Positions 9,402-20,532 are shown, numbered from the stretch's first letter. The stretch: 64,000 nt of DNA from Gilliamella sp. App4-10 (GCF_001690495.1 NZ_LZGS01000004.1:1-64000); one strand, 5' to 3'. Program-made: numbers and translations. The notes: generated by a model not told the origin, from the sequence alone.

Positions 9402-10082
9402 TTACAACGCAAGTTTTTCGTTTATATACTTAATAGATTGATTAAAAACATCTTGAATAGACAGTGATGTGGTATCAATTATTAGAGCATCAATTGCAGG
9501 TTTGAGTGGCGCAACAGTTCGATTACGATCGCGTTCATCACGCGCAGTTATCTCCTGCAAAATTTCGGCGAATTTAACATGATTTTGCTTATCTTGCAAC
9601 TGTTTCATTCTCCTTTCTGCGCGAGAGTGTGCACTTGCATCAAGAAAAATTTTAACAGGTGCATCACTAAACACCACACTCCCCATATCACGACCGTCCG
9701 CAATTAACCCTGGTGCTTGCTTAAAGTCACGCTGACGCTGTAATAAAGCTATTCTAACCGAATTAATTGCCGCCACTTTTGATGCTGCGCCACCTATTTG
9801 TTCTGTGCGGATGTCTTTAGTAACATCAACATGATTTAATAGCACTTTAACATCACAACTATGGGTATCAAACGTTAGCGGTAAATTAAGGGCTAATTGC
9901 TCAAGTTGGGAAGCATCATCTAGCGCAATACCTTGCTTAAGCGCACTAAGTGCCAGCACACGATAGATAGCGCCAGAATCTAAAAGATGCCATTTAAAAT
10001 GATTGGCTAATGCTTGGGATAATGTGCCCTTACCAACACCACTTGGCCCATCAACAGCAATAACGGGAATAGATTTATTCAT
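9402..10082 (-). CDS. cmk: Cytidylate kinase
   Basis: Phosphorylates CMP and dCMP with ATP in the cytosol. The 226-residue product has the P-loop GPSGVGKGT near residue 12-20, the LLDSGAIYR motif that binds the monophosphate, and the ADGRDMGSVVF and RAERRM segments of Cmk. It starts one base after the aroA stop, so it is translationally coupled to aroA. The order aroA-cmk-rpsA is conserved in enterobacteria. Confidence 0.97.
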   Translation of the reverse strand: MNKSIPVIAVDGPSGVGKGTLSQALANHFKWHLLDSGAIYRVLALSALKQGIALDDASQLEQLALNLPLTFDTHSCDVKVLLNHVDVTKDIRTEQIGGAASKVAAINSVRIALLQRQRDFKQAPGLIADGRDMGSVVFSDAPVKIFLDASAHSRAERRMKQLQDKQNHVKFAEILQEITARDERDRNRTVAPLKPAIDALIIDTTSLSIQDVFNQSIKYINEKLAL

Positions 10083-10083
10083 T

Positions 10084-11364
10084 TTATTCTTCGCTTAATC
10101 GTTTAAAATGTTCAAAATAATCAGGAAAAGTCTTCATTGTACATTTCGGATCTAATATTGTTACAGGTGTATCAGAAAGCGCTATGAGAGAAAAACACAT
10201 AGCAATACGGTGATCATTATAGGTTTCGATTTCGGCATGGGTTAATTTAACTGGAGGCACAATAGTAATATAATCACGGCCTTCATCAACTTTTGCACCA
10301 ACCTTTCTTAACTCAGTGGCCATAGCATATAAGCGATCAGTCTCTTTAACTCGCCAATTATAAATATTACGGATTGTAGTTGGCTCCTTAGCAAATAAAG
10401 CAGTTGTTGCTATCGTCATTGCAGCATCTGGAATATGATTCATATCCATATCAATACCGTGTAATTCACCACGTGAACATTCAATATAATCATCAGCCCA
10501 AGTCACTGTTGCACCCATTTTTTTAAGCACATGAGCAAACTGCGTATCGCCTTGTAAGCTATTTTTACCAATGCCCGTTACCCTAACACGACCACCTTTA
10601 ATTGCAGCGGCTGCTAAAAAATAAGAAGCCGATGAGGCGTCGCCTTCAACTAAATAATGATCCGGCGATTGATAACACTGATTTGCTTTAACCGTAAATT
10701 TTTGATAGTTGTGATTTGTGACCGATACACCAAAAATAGCCATCATTTTGATAGTGATATCAATATAAGGTTTAGATACCAAATCACCAATGATAGTAAT
10801 TTCAGTATCATTTTGTGCCAGTGGCGAAGCCATTAACAACGCGGTTAAGAATTGGCTAGATACTGAACCATCAACTTGGATGTTACCGCCAATAAAACCA
10901 CCTTGAATATGTAGTGGTGGATAACCTTCATTTTCGATATAATCAATATTAGCTCCACCTTGACGCAATGCATCAACTAAATGGCCAATTGGACGTTCTT
11001 TCATACGAGGTTCACCAGTTAACACAATATTATTAGGGCCAAGACATAATGCAGCAGCTAAAGGACGCATTGCCGTACCAGCATTACCTAAAAAAAGCTC
11101 TAATGTATGGTCAGATTGCAACATCCCCCCTATACCTTGAACATCACAAATGGTGCGATCGTGCGATAACTGATACTTAACACCTAATGCTGCAAGTGCA
11201 TCAAGCATATAACGCACATCATCACTATCCAGTAAATTAGTTAAACGAGTATTACCTTTACTTAGTGCTGATAGTAATAACGCACGATTAGAAACACTTT
11301 TTGAACCTGGCAAATTAATCGTACCACTAAATTTTTTTATTGGTTGTAATGTTAAGGATAACAT
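10084..11364 (-). CDS. aroA: 3-phosphoshikimate 1-carboxyvinyltransferase (EPSP synthase)
   Basis: Joins shikimate-3-phosphate and PEP in the shikimate pathway for aromatic amino acids. The 426-residue product shows [17 protein letters not shown] near the N-terminus, [29 protein letters not shown] and [13 protein letters not shown], all class I EPSP synthase motifs. Gly96-region residues are intact, with Ala after GNAGT as in sensitive enzymes. An AGAGAG site precedes ATG. serC, its usual upstream partner in enterobacteria, is absent; an XRE regulator lies 21 bases upstream instead. Confidence 0.97.
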   Translation of the reverse strand: MLSLTLQPIKKFSGTINLPGSKSVSNRALLLSALSKGNTRLTNLLDSDDVRYMLDALAALGVKYQLSHDRTICDVQGIGGMLQSDHTLELFLGNAGTAMRPLAAALCLGPNNIVLTGEPRMKERPIGHLVDALRQGGANIDYIENEGYPPLHIQGGFIGGNIQVDGSVSSQFLTALLMASPLAQNDTEITIIGDLVSKPYIDITIKMMAIFGVSVTNHNYQKFTVKANQCYQSPDHYLVEGDASSASYFLAAAAIKGGRVRVTGIGKNSLQGDTQFAHVLKKMGATVTWADDYIECSRGELHGIDMDMNHIPDAAMTIATTALFAKEPTTIRNIYNWRVKETDRLYAMATELRKVGAKVDEGRDYITIVPPVKLTHAEIETYNDHRIAMCFSLIALSDTPVTILDPKCTMKTFPDYFEHFKRLSEE

Positions 11365-11385
11365 AATGACTCTCTTTAATATTCT

Positions 11386-12258
11386 TTAAAATTTTTCTAA
11401 CGTCGCTTTTAATAAATCAATTGCTTGCTTATCTTTAGCGCTATTTTGCCATAACTTATCAAATAAATGATGATACCGTTTAATAGCATCATAGGATGAC
11501 GTGATTGATGCAATACCAGTAGTCACATTAGGTAACTCACCTAATCGAAACGGGCTCATCGCTAATGAAATAGGATTTCCATCTTGATAAAAAATCTGAA
11601 AAGCAATTGATGGAATTGCTTCTTGTGTAATAGCAATGGTTGGCACAAAGGATTGTTGTTCTATTAGCTCAATTAAATGATAAACTTCTTTACGTGCTAA
11701 TAACATCCTTTCTGACTTCTTTCCTGGCGAAATTGTCAAATTTCCCACTAAACCAATATGCAAAAACCGCTCTACATTACGTAAGCTAATTAAATTGATG
11801 ACCTTTGGGACTGATTGATGAAACTGCTTTTTACGTTCTTTTAAAATCGACAAAATGACTGAATATTTTTGATGATCAATCGACTCGCTTGATTCATTGA
11901 GCATCAGAGCTAAATGAGAAAGATAATCTGGTGAAGTTAATAAAAATGAAAAAGGATCGAAGTGAGAATAGATATGGGTTGATTGTTCTTCTAACTGGCG
12001 CATACGCTCAAAAAAACCGTCACCACTCGAGTAATATTCGGTATCAATTCCAAGCAAACTCGCAAAAGAAGTATCAAGTAACAAGGCCAACCGTTCTAAA
12101 GTTTCGATTTTAACGATTTCGCCTTTTTCTAACCGATAGACTGCTGCTCTTGAAATTTTAAGACTGTCAGCAACATCTTCAGCCTTCAGCGAAGCGGCAA
12201 TCCGATACGCACGTAAACGTTGACCTATAGTACAATAATCAATCGATCCAGTAATCAT
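11386..12258 (-). CDS. XRE-family transcriptional regulator
   Basis: 290 residues. The N-terminal 70 residues form a Cro/CI helix-turn-helix (IGQRLRAYRIAASLKAEDVA followed by LKISRAAVYRLEKGE). The rest is an uncharacterised effector or dimerisation region with a late FRLGELPNVTTGIA segment. It is cytosolic. I cannot assign a ligand or target. It is the first gene of the minus-strand run leading into aroA (21-base gap), which suggests cotranscription. No clear Shine-Dalgarno sequence precedes the ATG. Confidence 0.85.
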   Translation of the reverse strand: MITGSIDYCTIGQRLRAYRIAASLKAEDVADSLKISRAAVYRLEKGEIVKIETLERLALLLDTSFASLLGIDTEYYSSGDGFFERMRQLEEQSTHIYSHFDPFSFLLTSPDYLSHLALMLNESSESIDHQKYSVILSILKERKKQFHQSVPKVINLISLRNVERFLHIGLVGNLTISPGKKSERMLLARKEVYHLIELIEQQSFVPTIAITQEAIPSIAFQIFYQDGNPISLAMSPFRLGELPNVTTGIASITSSYDAIKRYHHLFDKLWQNSAKDKQAIDLLKATLEKF

Positions 12259-12372
12259 AATATACTCAAACTATTGGGATTTTGGCAGTGTATCACAAGG
12301 TGATAGCAATGCCAATTTTTGGCAAAATGTTTCAGATGTAACCTATATTTTCATCAACAACTTAAATAATAC

Positions 12373-15267
12373 TTATTTTAATAACTCATTTTGCAATGCC
12401 GATACATTTTCAAATTCAGTAAACTCAGAAATTGCTTCTGGTTGTTTAGCACTATCTTCACGCTTACCAAGAACTTGCGATGCAAATACAAAACCTTTTT
12501 TATCCATCACTGAACGATTATAAAAATCAACTAAATCTTGTTGAGTGATTTTTTTCAATTGTTCAATTTTTTTGTTCCGTGAATCAAACGCAAAACGCGA
12601 ATTCTGATAGTCAGCCATATAACGACTAAACTCTTCATCCAATGTTTGCGGAGGCATTTTCAATTCATCAAGTGCCGCTTTTTTATATTGATCTATATCT
12701 TCTTTAGATAATGCTTTAAGCTTATTTAATATAACAGGATAGAATTCTTGATAACGCTTAAATAAATAAGCTGGATCGTATTGGTTGCTTTGAATGATAA
12801 AACTCATCCCTACTGAATCCCCTACTGTAACAGGGCCAGCAAATACAGCGTAGCCAAGTTGCTCGTTAGTACGCAATTGATCAAAAAACCAGGGTGATAT
12901 GATTTTAGACAGAGTATAACTTATCATGCTACTACTAATTCGATCATAACCGGTTGGAATATAGCTCATCATCAAAGCATTATCAGTGCTTTTCGCATGT
13001 TGAGTCATTTTGGCCTCCAATGATTTTTTAATCTGAATATTATCAACAGGAGTAAATTCAACATCACGTACTAGTGTTTTCTGAATGGAATGATAAAGAT
13101 CTAAAGAGTCCTCGTTAGACAAATTACCCAAGCTAAGCATATAAGGTACTGAGCGGGTTAATAAGTTATCGCGGTAAGTTAACACATCATTAATAGTCAT
13201 GTTTGCTGCAAATTGGCGCCTTTCATCCCGCTCAAAATACGGTAAATCTGACAACGCATTAACAGGGTTAACCGCCAACCAATAACTTTTAGCATGCTCA
13301 ACTTTATCCAATTCTTGCAAATACCAAGATTTAGCTAATACTAAACTTTGCTCATCAATCGTCACATTGCGATAACTATTAAGTATTGCTGTCACCATTT
13401 TAGGTAGATGCTGACTGAAGCCGCTAGCTGAAATCATCAGGCCATCATCATTATTCGTTGATAATGAAATACCCGCAACCCTAGCCTGAAATCGTAATTG
13501 TTCTAAATTACGACTTGCAATGTAATCAAGTAGATTAAAAGCGACTTCTGCTTTAGCGTCACTAAAAGCCTCGTTATTCCGTAACGAAACCACAATCGCC
13601 GCTTTAGGTTCAGTTTTGAAATATTGACTAACAAAATGAAGATGATTACCACGTTTACTAAACCCAGCTGGTTGAGCTTGAGCACGGTTTTGCTTCACAA
13701 TTGAAAAATCGTCAGGAATATAAGGATTTAATTCAGGTAAACTAAATGTGAAATTTTTGCCTAAAGCCAACCAACTTGCTTTTTGCTCACTAGTAATATT
13801 ATCGATTTTATAAGGTGCGTCTACAAAATAAGCCGTCTTATTAGTTGTTTGATTTGGTGAAATAATCCAAACTCTAACGTTATCGGGCGTTAGGTTTTTT
13901 AAGCGAGCGGTGATCGCTGTTTTATCAAAATTATTAGCAATAAAATCAGAATTTAATATATTTTTAACGGGGTACAACAACATCTGATCAGATAGCCATT
14001 CCACATAAGACATATCACGCTCAACATCCTGATACTTAAATTCTAACGCTAAAACTTTCTTAAGTTCTTCATAATAAGCATCAGAAATTCCTTGCTTTTG
14101 AATTAACTGTAAATAATTAAAAATAGCTCCAATAACTTTATCTTTTTGAGCGAGACCATCGTCGGTTAAGCTCACATTAATACTCAACATACCGCTATTA
14201 CCATAACGGATAGGGTTGATAGATGAACTAATACCCTCAATAAGCCCCTGCTTTTGTAACTGATCAGACAACGTGTTGGGGCTACTATTATCAATTAAAT
14301 AAGTGATATATTCATCACTTTTATCAGCAAATTTATCTAAATTGTTTTCCATTGGAAATTGTAAAAATAGCAATTTCTTAGGTTGCGCTGGCACCATTGC
14401 AATCTGTTTGCTTAGCACATTTGGTGTGATCGCTGGCTTATCAACTATTGGAACATTAATGTTTTTATTAGGGATTTTACCAAAGGTGTTTTCAGCCAAT
14501 TTTGCTAATTTATTGATTGACTGATTACTATAAATTACCCCCACCATGATATTAGATGAATAATAATCTTTATGAAAAGTCACTAAAGCATCTTGTAATT
14601 TACTATTTGGTTTATCACTTAATGTTTCTAAATTGCCGCCCGAAAATTGTGCCGATGGGTGATTAGGGTTAATAGTTTCGGAATTAACTTGTTCAATACG
14701 AAAACCATCGTTCGATCTAGCCATTGTAAGTTCAGCATTAACCGCATTACGTTCTTTATCGGCAAATTTAGGATCTAATCTAGGCTCAGCAATAGCGTCG
14801 GCTAAATAATCAAGTGCTGTATCTAATGCACTATTTTCAACTTCAAAATAAAAGGCTGTTCTATATAAGGCAGTACTGGCATTATAACTACCTGAATGAC
14901 GGCTTAAAAACTGCGAAAAACTGGCTGGTTCAGGATACTTTGTTGATCCCATTAGAACCATATGTTCAGTATAATGCGCCAAGCCTTGCTGATCTTTAGG
15001 ATCTTGGAGTGAACCCACAGGCAATGCTAATGAACCAAGCGACTTAACCGCATTAGGATCAGACACAAGCAGCACCCGCATTTGATTTGTCATTTCAATC
15101 ACTTCATATTGGCGATTGTCACGATCACTTTGTTGTACTCTTTCTAACAAAACTGGTCTTGCAAGCTTATTTTCAATGGCAAACGATACAGGTGAAGTAG
15201 TCATAGTTAATAATCCAATAAAGCTACCAATTATTAAATTCACTATTTTTTTATTTTCGAAATCCAT
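12373..15267 (-). CDS. ptrA: Pitrilysin (protease III), periplasmic M16 zinc protease
   Basis: About 964 residues with an N-terminal signal peptide (hydrophobic IVNLIIGSFIGLLTM, cleavage after SFA), so periplasmic. The inverted zinc motif HYTEH sits at about 101-105 (numbered from the upstream GTG), followed about 75 residues later by the NAELTMARS segment with the third ligand. Length matches E. coli PtrA (962). It degrades peptides below about 7 kDa. ATG at 15267 is chosen over GTG at 15276 because AAGTGAG lies 9 bases before it. It is monocistronic here, not in the recBCD cluster where enterobacteria keep it. Confidence 0.93.
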   Translation of the reverse strand: MDFENKKIVNLIIGSFIGLLTMTTSPVSFAIENKLARPVLLERVQQSDRDNRQYEVIEMTNQMRVLLVSDPNAVKSLGSLALPVGSLQDPKDQQGLAHYTEHMVLMGSTKYPEPASFSQFLSRHSGSYNASTALYRTAFYFEVENSALDTALDYLADAIAEPRLDPKFADKERNAVNAELTMARSNDGFRIEQVNSETINPNHPSAQFSGGNLETLSDKPNSKLQDALVTFHKDYYSSNIMVGVIYSNQSINKLAKLAENTFGKIPNKNINVPIVDKPAITPNVLSKQIAMVPAQPKKLLFLQFPMENNLDKFADKSDEYITYLIDNSSPNTLSDQLQKQGLIEGISSSINPIRYGNSGMLSINVSLTDDGLAQKDKVIGAIFNYLQLIQKQGISDAYYEELKKVLALEFKYQDVERDMSYVEWLSDQMLLYPVKNILNSDFIANNFDKTAITARLKNLTPDNVRVWIISPNQTTNKTAYFVDAPYKIDNITSEQKASWLALGKNFTFSLPELNPYIPDDFSIVKQNRAQAQPAGFSKRGNHLHFVSQYFKTEPKAAIVVSLRNNEAFSDAKAEVAFNLLDYIASRNLEQLRFQARVAGISLSTNNDDGLMISASGFSQHLPKMVTAILNSYRNVTIDEQSLVLAKSWYLQELDKVEHAKSYWLAVNPVNALSDLPYFERDERRQFAANMTINDVLTYRDNLLTRSVPYMLSLGNLSNEDSLDLYHSIQKTLVRDVEFTPVDNIQIKKSLEAKMTQHAKSTDNALMMSYIPTGYDRISSSMISYTLSKIISPWFFDQLRTNEQLGYAVFAGPVTVGDSVGMSFIIQSNQYDPAYLFKRYQEFYPVILNKLKALSKEDIDQYKKAALDELKMPPQTLDEEFSRYMADYQNSRFAFDSRNKKIEQLKKITQQDLVDFYNRSVMDKKGFVFASQVLGKREDSAKQPEAISEFTEFENVSALQNELLK

Positions 15268-15380
15268 AATATTCACTCACTTGACTTCATCGTCAAAAAA
15301 ACAACTGTAAAAAATAGAAAGCGAATTTATCAAAGTACCTAGGTATAATGATAAATTTCGCTATTATGTAATAAATACAA

Positions 15381-16973
15381 TTAATGTTCCCGAGTTTTTC
15401 GAAATTCAACATCAGGATATCGTTCTTCGGTCAAATTTAAATTAACCATACTTGGCGCAATATAAGAAAGGTTATCTCCCCCATCTAAAGCCAAGTTCTG
15501 CTCGCATTTGCGCTTAAACTCTTCCAATTTTTTTACATCACTACATTCAACCCAACGAGCGGTTGTCACATTCACAGGCTCATAAATGGCTTCAACGTTA
15601 TATTCCGATTTTAAACGCGCAACGACCACATCAAACTGTAGCACACCAACAGCGCCCACAATTAAATCATTATTTGCTAATGGGCGGAATACTTGTACCG
15701 CTCCTTCCTCTGAAAGTTGAACAAGTCCTTTTAATAATTGTTTTTGTTTGAGAGGATCTCTTAAACGAATGCGACGGAATAGTTCTGGTGCAAAGTTAGG
15801 AATACCAGTAAATTTCAGGTCTTCGCCTTGCGTAAAGGTATCACCGATTTGAATCGTACCATGATTATGTAAACCAATAATATCGCCGGCATAGGCCTCT
15901 TCAACATGTTCACGATCACCTGCCATAAATGTTAAAGCATCAGATATATTAACATCTTTAGCGATACGCACATGACGTAACTTCATGCCTTTTTCATATT
16001 TGCCTGACACAATGCGCATAAAAGCAACTCTATCTCGATGCTTAGGATCCATATTGGCTTGGATTTTAAAGACAAAACCACTGAATTTTTCTTCTGATGA
16101 TTCAACTTCACGTTTATCGGTTTGACGAGGTTGAGGAGTTGGTGCCCAAGCAGTTAAGCCATCAAGCATATGATCAACCCCAAAATTACCCAATGCCGTA
16201 CCAAAAAAGACTGGCGTTAAATCACCCGACAAGAAAGCATCTAGATCAAATTTATTGGAAGCCCCTTGCACTAATTCAAGCTCTTCACGCAGTTGCTGTG
16301 CTAAATCATCACCGACCGCTAAATCTAAATCAGGGTTAGCTAACCCTTTAATAATTCGAACCTCTTGTATAGTATGGCCTTGACCAGATTGGTAAAGGTA
16401 GGTTTCATCTTTCGCTAAATGATAAACACCCTTAAATAACTTGCCACACCCAATTGGCCACGTAATCGGTGCGCACATTATATTTAGCTCATTTTCGACT
16501 TCATCAAGCAATTCCATCGGATCACGAATATCACGGTCTAACTTATTCATAAAGGTTAAAATTGGCGTATTACGTAAACGCGTGACTTCCATTAATTTAC
16601 GTGTGCGATCTTCAACCCCTTTTGCTGCATCAATCACCATCAAACAACTATCAACTGCAGTTAAAGTACGGTAAGTATCTTCAGAAAAGTCTTCGTGCCC
16701 AGGAGTATCCAATAAATTAACTAAGCAATCATTATAAGGAAACTGCATCACTGATGTCGTAATCGAAATACCACGCTGTTTTTCCATTTCCATCCAGTCT
16801 GATTTGGCATGCTGGGCATTAGCACCACGGCCTTTAACTGTACCTGCTGTTTGGATTGCGTGACCAAATAAAAGTACCTTTTCGGTAATGGTTGTTTTAC
16901 CGGCATCGGGGTGAGATATAATCGCAAAAGTGCGACGTGCATTAACTTCGTCTAAATAAGCTTGTTCTGTCAT
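15381..16973 (-). CDS. prfC: Peptide chain release factor 3
   Basis: Translational GTPase that recycles RF1 and RF2 after termination. The 530-residue product has the G1 loop [10 protein letters not shown] (21-30), G3 [15 protein letters not shown]4 FMNKLDRD, and the RF3 C-terminal domain ending in VEFRKTREH. Length equals E. coli RF3 (529). It stands alone on the minus strand with its own leader, divergent from ilvY. Nothing unusual seen. Confidence 0.98.
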   Translation of the reverse strand: MTEQAYLDEVNARRTFAIISHPDAGKTTITEKVLLFGHAIQTAGTVKGRGANAQHAKSDWMEMEKQRGISITTSVMQFPYNDCLVNLLDTPGHEDFSEDTYRTLTAVDSCLMVIDAAKGVEDRTRKLMEVTRLRNTPILTFMNKLDRDIRDPMELLDEVENELNIMCAPITWPIGCGKLFKGVYHLAKDETYLYQSGQGHTIQEVRIIKGLANPDLDLAVGDDLAQQLREELELVQGASNKFDLDAFLSGDLTPVFFGTALGNFGVDHMLDGLTAWAPTPQPRQTDKREVESSEEKFSGFVFKIQANMDPKHRDRVAFMRIVSGKYEKGMKLRHVRIAKDVNISDALTFMAGDREHVEEAYAGDIIGLHNHGTIQIGDTFTQGEDLKFTGIPNFAPELFRRIRLRDPLKQKQLLKGLVQLSEEGAVQVFRPLANNDLIVGAVGVLQFDVVVARLKSEYNVEAIYEPVNVTTARWVECSDVKKLEEFKRKCEQNLALDGGDNLSYIAPSMVNLNLTEERYPDVEFRKTREH

Positions 16974-17175
16974 AAAACTGTATTAACCACACAAAAATAA
17001 TCACCCATTCTAGCAGGTATCTGTCTGTTTTGCTATTAATGTTATATACACAATGCCATTTGCCTTATTTGTTTATCTAGCATAATATTTTCTCTAATAA
17101 GTCATGTATAATTTACTGCTTCTTGTCAAAAAGTTTCAGGAAAGCATGCGTTTTAGTATAAAATCGGAACTTACT

Positions 17176-18078
17176 ATGAACATTCGTGATTTAAAATTGT
17201 ACCTACATTTATGCGAAACCTGTCACTTTGGTATCACCGCACATGCCATGCATGTTAGCCCATCAACCTTATCAAGACAGATCCAACGGCTTGAGGAGCA
17301 CTTTGGACATCCACTATTTATTCGCGACAACAGACAAGTTCAAATCACTCAAGTGGGCGAAAAAGTTAAACGCTTTGCGCAACAAGTTATAAACTTGCAC
17401 CAACAGTTAAAACACGATTTAGATCAATCCAACCAACAACTTATTGGCGAACTTACACTTTTTTGTTCAGTCACCGCCGCTTATAGCCACTTACCGGAAA
17501 TACTCGATCGCTTTAGGATCCACTATCCGCTGGTTGAAATTAAACTATCAACCGGCGATGCTGCTGACGCCGTGGAAAAGATACAAACAAATGCATCCGA
17601 TTTAGCCATAGCTGGCAAACCCAAGCAGCTACCGAAAGGGATTGAATTTTTAAAATTTGGCGAAATTGAAATGGTCTTGCTTATACCTAAACTTAATAGT
17701 TCATTTAGCGACAAGTTACATCAAAAACAGCCAGATTGGCATAATATTCCATTTATATTGCCAGAACACGGGCCAAGCCGGCATCGTATCGATTTATGGT
17801 TTAAACAAAAAAAAATCACCAATCCAAAAATTTATGCAACAGTTGCTGGTCACGAAGCCATTGTATCGATGGTTGCTTTAGGTTGTGGGGTAGCCTTATT
17901 ACCTAAAGTTGTAATGGACAACAGCCCTGAGCGAATAAGAGAGCGCATAACCGAATGGTCAACAAACTTAATGGAACCGTTTGATGTGGGTATTTGCGTA
18001 CAAAAAAGACGATTATCTGAAAAAATTATTGCCGCCTTTTGGGCAATTTGCGATCTAAATTTGCCCAATAACGAATAA
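17176..18078 (+). CDS. ilvY: LysR-type regulator IlvY
   Basis: 300 residues from ATG 17176; an upstream in-frame ATG at 17104 would add 24 residues that have no counterpart in the family. The N-terminal helix-turn-helix (MHVSPSTLSRQIQRLEEHFG) and the effector domain segments FCSVTAAYSHLPEILDRF, LSTGDAADA and ALGCGVALLPKVV match E. coli IlvY closely. IlvY activates ilvC in response to acetohydroxy acids. In enterobacteria ilvY is adjacent and divergent to ilvC; here ilvC lies about 40 kb away. I see no IlvY-type palindrome in the ilvY leader, so the classic autorepression may be lost. Confidence 0.93.
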   Translation: MNIRDLKLYLHLCETCHFGITAHAMHVSPSTLSRQIQRLEEHFGHPLFIRDNRQVQITQVGEKVKRFAQQVINLHQQLKHDLDQSNQQLIGELTLFCSVTAAYSHLPEILDRFRIHYPLVEIKLSTGDAADAVEKIQTNASDLAIAGKPKQLPKGIEFLKFGEIEMVLLIPKLNSSFSDKLHQKQPDWHNIPFILPEHGPSRHRIDLWFKQKKITNPKIYATVAGHEAIVSMVALGCGVALLPKVVMDNSPERIRERITEWSTNLMEPFDVGICVQKRRLSEKIIAAFWAICDLNLPNNE

Positions 18079-18194
18079 CAAAATATAGTGTATAATTACA
18101 CTGGACAAAATTAAAACCATAATAATGGGTATATTAATTAGCTGATAAATGACCGAATTATGATAATAATCAAATCGGGCAAAATATCATTATA

Positions 18195-20456
18195 ATGGAA
18201 TTAAAAATGAAACAAATAGAATTGAAAACATTCGCTTTATTAATACTTTTTTCCGCTGTCACCACGCCATTAGCGGCACAGGTCAACACTACAAAATCAC
18301 CCCAAGCAGTAGAATGGGCTGAAGTAAGCACATCTCAAAAAAGTACTATGACCAACATAATTAAAAACCAAAGCGACAGCGAAAATAGCCAGGCCATTTC
18401 AAACACCAACAAAAATAACAACATCCCCACTACTGTGGCAGCAACTACAGCCAATGCGGATGTTGAAGCTAATAGCAATAACTTTACCCAAATTGATAAC
18501 ACAATAAAAAAACCTAAATGGCTAGTTCGCAATACATTGGCTTATTATGATGGCGATAGCAACGATCTTGTTACTGCTGGACTCGGTTTTACTCCATTAT
18601 CAATTTCTATTATCACGCCAGAAGTTGCAATTCCAGCCAAACCGAATTTTCAAGAACGTCGACAAGCAAAGTTAAATCGCTATATTGACACCAAAATCGG
18701 CGAAGGAACTTTCTTTGGTTTTAGAAAGCAAGAATTAACTCCTCTATTTGACGGTAAAATTGCAGGTACCGAAATATTAGCCTTACAAAGCCAAGATGGC
18801 GTTGGCATGTTACTACAAATTCCAATTGATTTTGACAAAAATAAACCCTGCATTGTTGCTGTTCCTGCCAGTGATTCAGACGGAGTATTAAATGCCAAAG
18901 ATGTACAAATTCGTGGGTTATGGGGACTTCGTCACAACTGTGCAGTGGTATATAATGATAAAGGATTAGGCAACGGCATTTATGATATCGAACGCCAACT
19001 TGGCTTTACGGTATGGGGAGAAGTGCAAAGCGGTAATATCTTATTTTATCCTTCAATTAACAATAGAAAGCAATACATCAAAAAATACCCTCATCGTTAT
19101 GCCATAAAACAGCTTCACTCAAAACTGAATGCCGAAGCTCGATGGGGTGAGCATGTATTAAAATCCCTAGAATTTGCCTTTTATGAACTTAATAGTATGT
19201 TTTCGTCCAATAATCTAGCAATATTTAACAAAGACAACACTCTAGTCTTAGTGTATGGCGCAGGCGATGGTGGCGGTGCTGCATTAAAAGCCGGTGAATT
19301 AGATGAGCAAAATATAATTGACGGTATTGTAGCAGTTAATCCACAAATACAACCCAATCTTGATAAATTCCCAATCATGCTCAAAATAGGCAGCAACCAC
19401 CAACAAAAACTTGAAGCCAAATCGATTGCAAATTACAGCGCTTATGGTGCGTTATATATACCATGTGCTATCCCTGCGATAAAAGGACATAAAGACGACT
19501 CTTACGTACCTTATGCAGATTATTTCCATTATTCACAACAACGCTGTAATGCCCTAAAACAGGCAAAATTACTCACAACAGGCACGCCCGAAGAAGCGCT
19601 AAAAAAACTACACAAATATGGCTGGACGCCAGAGATGGACATTCAACTACCTTATTTTTACTATACTGAATCCATCGGTTTACCTTACCAATATATTAGT
19701 GCTTATGGCAAATACGATGTCACCGAAAACATGTGTGATTTTTCAGTCGCCAGTACCCAACAAAACCCAATATACTACAGTGGTAAAGTGGCGCCATTAA
19801 AAGAATTTTCGTTTGAGCAAATATGGGGAATGGCAAACGGACATTTACCACTATGGAACAGTCATGATGCGACAATTTTAGATCTCGTTGAAAACAATGA
19901 CCTTAACACCCCAAGACGTGAATTTTATTCTAGTTCTCAAACAAACAATATGGTTGATTATGGCACTAAAGGATCGATTTGTGTTTATAAAAAATCCCAA
20001 GAACCGCGTGTTGAGGAAGGTATAAAACAAGTTATGGCATCAGGTAACTTACATGGCATAAAAACCTTTATTGTGCATGGTCGTAATAATGTTAAACAAC
20101 TTCCAAATTACACTTCGCGCGCTTATGTAGCATTAAATAGCTTAGTTGAAGACCAACAATCGCAACTACGATACATCGAAGTTGAAAATGCCAGTTACTT
20201 AGACGGAAGAGCACCATTTGACAATACATTATTACCGATTGATTATTATGGTGAAGATGCCATCGAATGGTTGTGGGCTAACTTAACCACTAAAGCTACG
20301 CTACCTGTAAGCCAAGTGGTACGAGCCAAAGCGCGCGGAGGTAAAAGTGGTTATGCACCACAAGTAACTAGCAAAAATCTAAAACCGATAACACAAACGC
20401 CAAACCGCAACGATGTAATTCAACAAACTGATGGTACGCTAATATTACCAAATTAA
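18195..20456 (+). CDS. Exported 3-hydroxybutyrate oligomer hydrolase-like protein
   Basis: 753 residues (749 if the ATG at 18207 is used). A signal peptide (KTFALLILFSAVTTPLAA) is followed by a Ser/Thr/Asn-rich linker to about residue 105. From there the protein aligns from memory with D-(-)-3-hydroxybutyrate oligomer hydrolases: LAYYDGDSNDLVTAGLG, GKIAGTEILAL, IRGLWGLRHNCAVVYNDKG and the ID(G)IVAVNPQIQ segment. The nucleophile loop, a Ser-Val-Ser-Asn-Gly type in characterised enzymes, reads YGAGDGGGA, so the catalytic serine seems absent. No PHB synthesis or depolymerase genes are nearby. Substrate and activity are therefore uncertain; it could be inactive or repurposed. Confidence 0.75.
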   Translation: MELKMKQIELKTFALLILFSAVTTPLAAQVNTTKSPQAVEWAEVSTSQKSTMTNIIKNQSDSENSQAISNTNKNNNIPTTVAATTANADVEANSNNFTQIDNTIKKPKWLVRNTLAYYDGDSNDLVTAGLGFTPLSISIITPEVAIPAKPNFQERRQAKLNRYIDTKIGEGTFFGFRKQELTPLFDGKIAGTEILALQSQDGVGMLLQIPIDFDKNKPCIVAVPASDSDGVLNAKDVQIRGLWGLRHNCAVVYNDKGLGNGIYDIERQLGFTVWGEVQSGNILFYPSINNRKQYIKKYPHRYAIKQLHSKLNAEARWGEHVLKSLEFAFYELNSMFSSNNLAIFNKDNTLVLVYGAGDGGGAALKAGELDEQNIIDGIVAVNPQIQPNLDKFPIMLKIGSNHQQKLEAKSIANYSAYGALYIPCAIPAIKGHKDDSYVPYADYFHYSQQRCNALKQAKLLTTGTPEEALKKLHKYGWTPEMDIQLPYFYYTESIGLPYQYISAYGKYDVTENMCDFSVASTQQNPIYYSGKVAPLKEFSFEQIWGMANGHLPLWNSHDATILDLVENNDLNTPRREFYSSSQTNNMVDYGTKGSICVYKKSQEPRVEEGIKQVMASGNLHGIKTFIVHGRNNVKQLPNYTSRAYVALNSLVEDQQSQLRYIEVENASYLDGRAPFDNTLLPIDYYGEDAIEWLWANLTTKATLPVSQVVRAKARGGKSGYAPQVTSKNLKPITQTPNRNDVIQQTDGTLILPN

Positions 20457-20477
20457 CAATAAATACGTCCTCAAAAT

Positions 20478-20521
20478 CGCTATCGGTTTATACTGTAGCA
20501 CTGCAGCTTAAACCGATAGCG
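20478..20521. terminator. Long hairpin between convergent genes
   Basis: A perfect 13-bp inverted repeat (cgctatcggttta and its complement) flanks a 18-base loop that itself can pair CTG with CAG. It lies between the 3' ends of the hydrolase-like gene and acpH. There is no U-run, so it is a likely bidirectional transcription barrier or mRNA-stabilising hairpin rather than a classic terminator. Confidence 0.5.
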
Positions 20522-20532
20522 CCCCCCAAAAC

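Noticed and set aside
17104-17175. N-terminal extension of ilvY
   Set aside because: The extra 24 residues have no counterpart in IlvY; the inner ATG starts exactly where the family begins.
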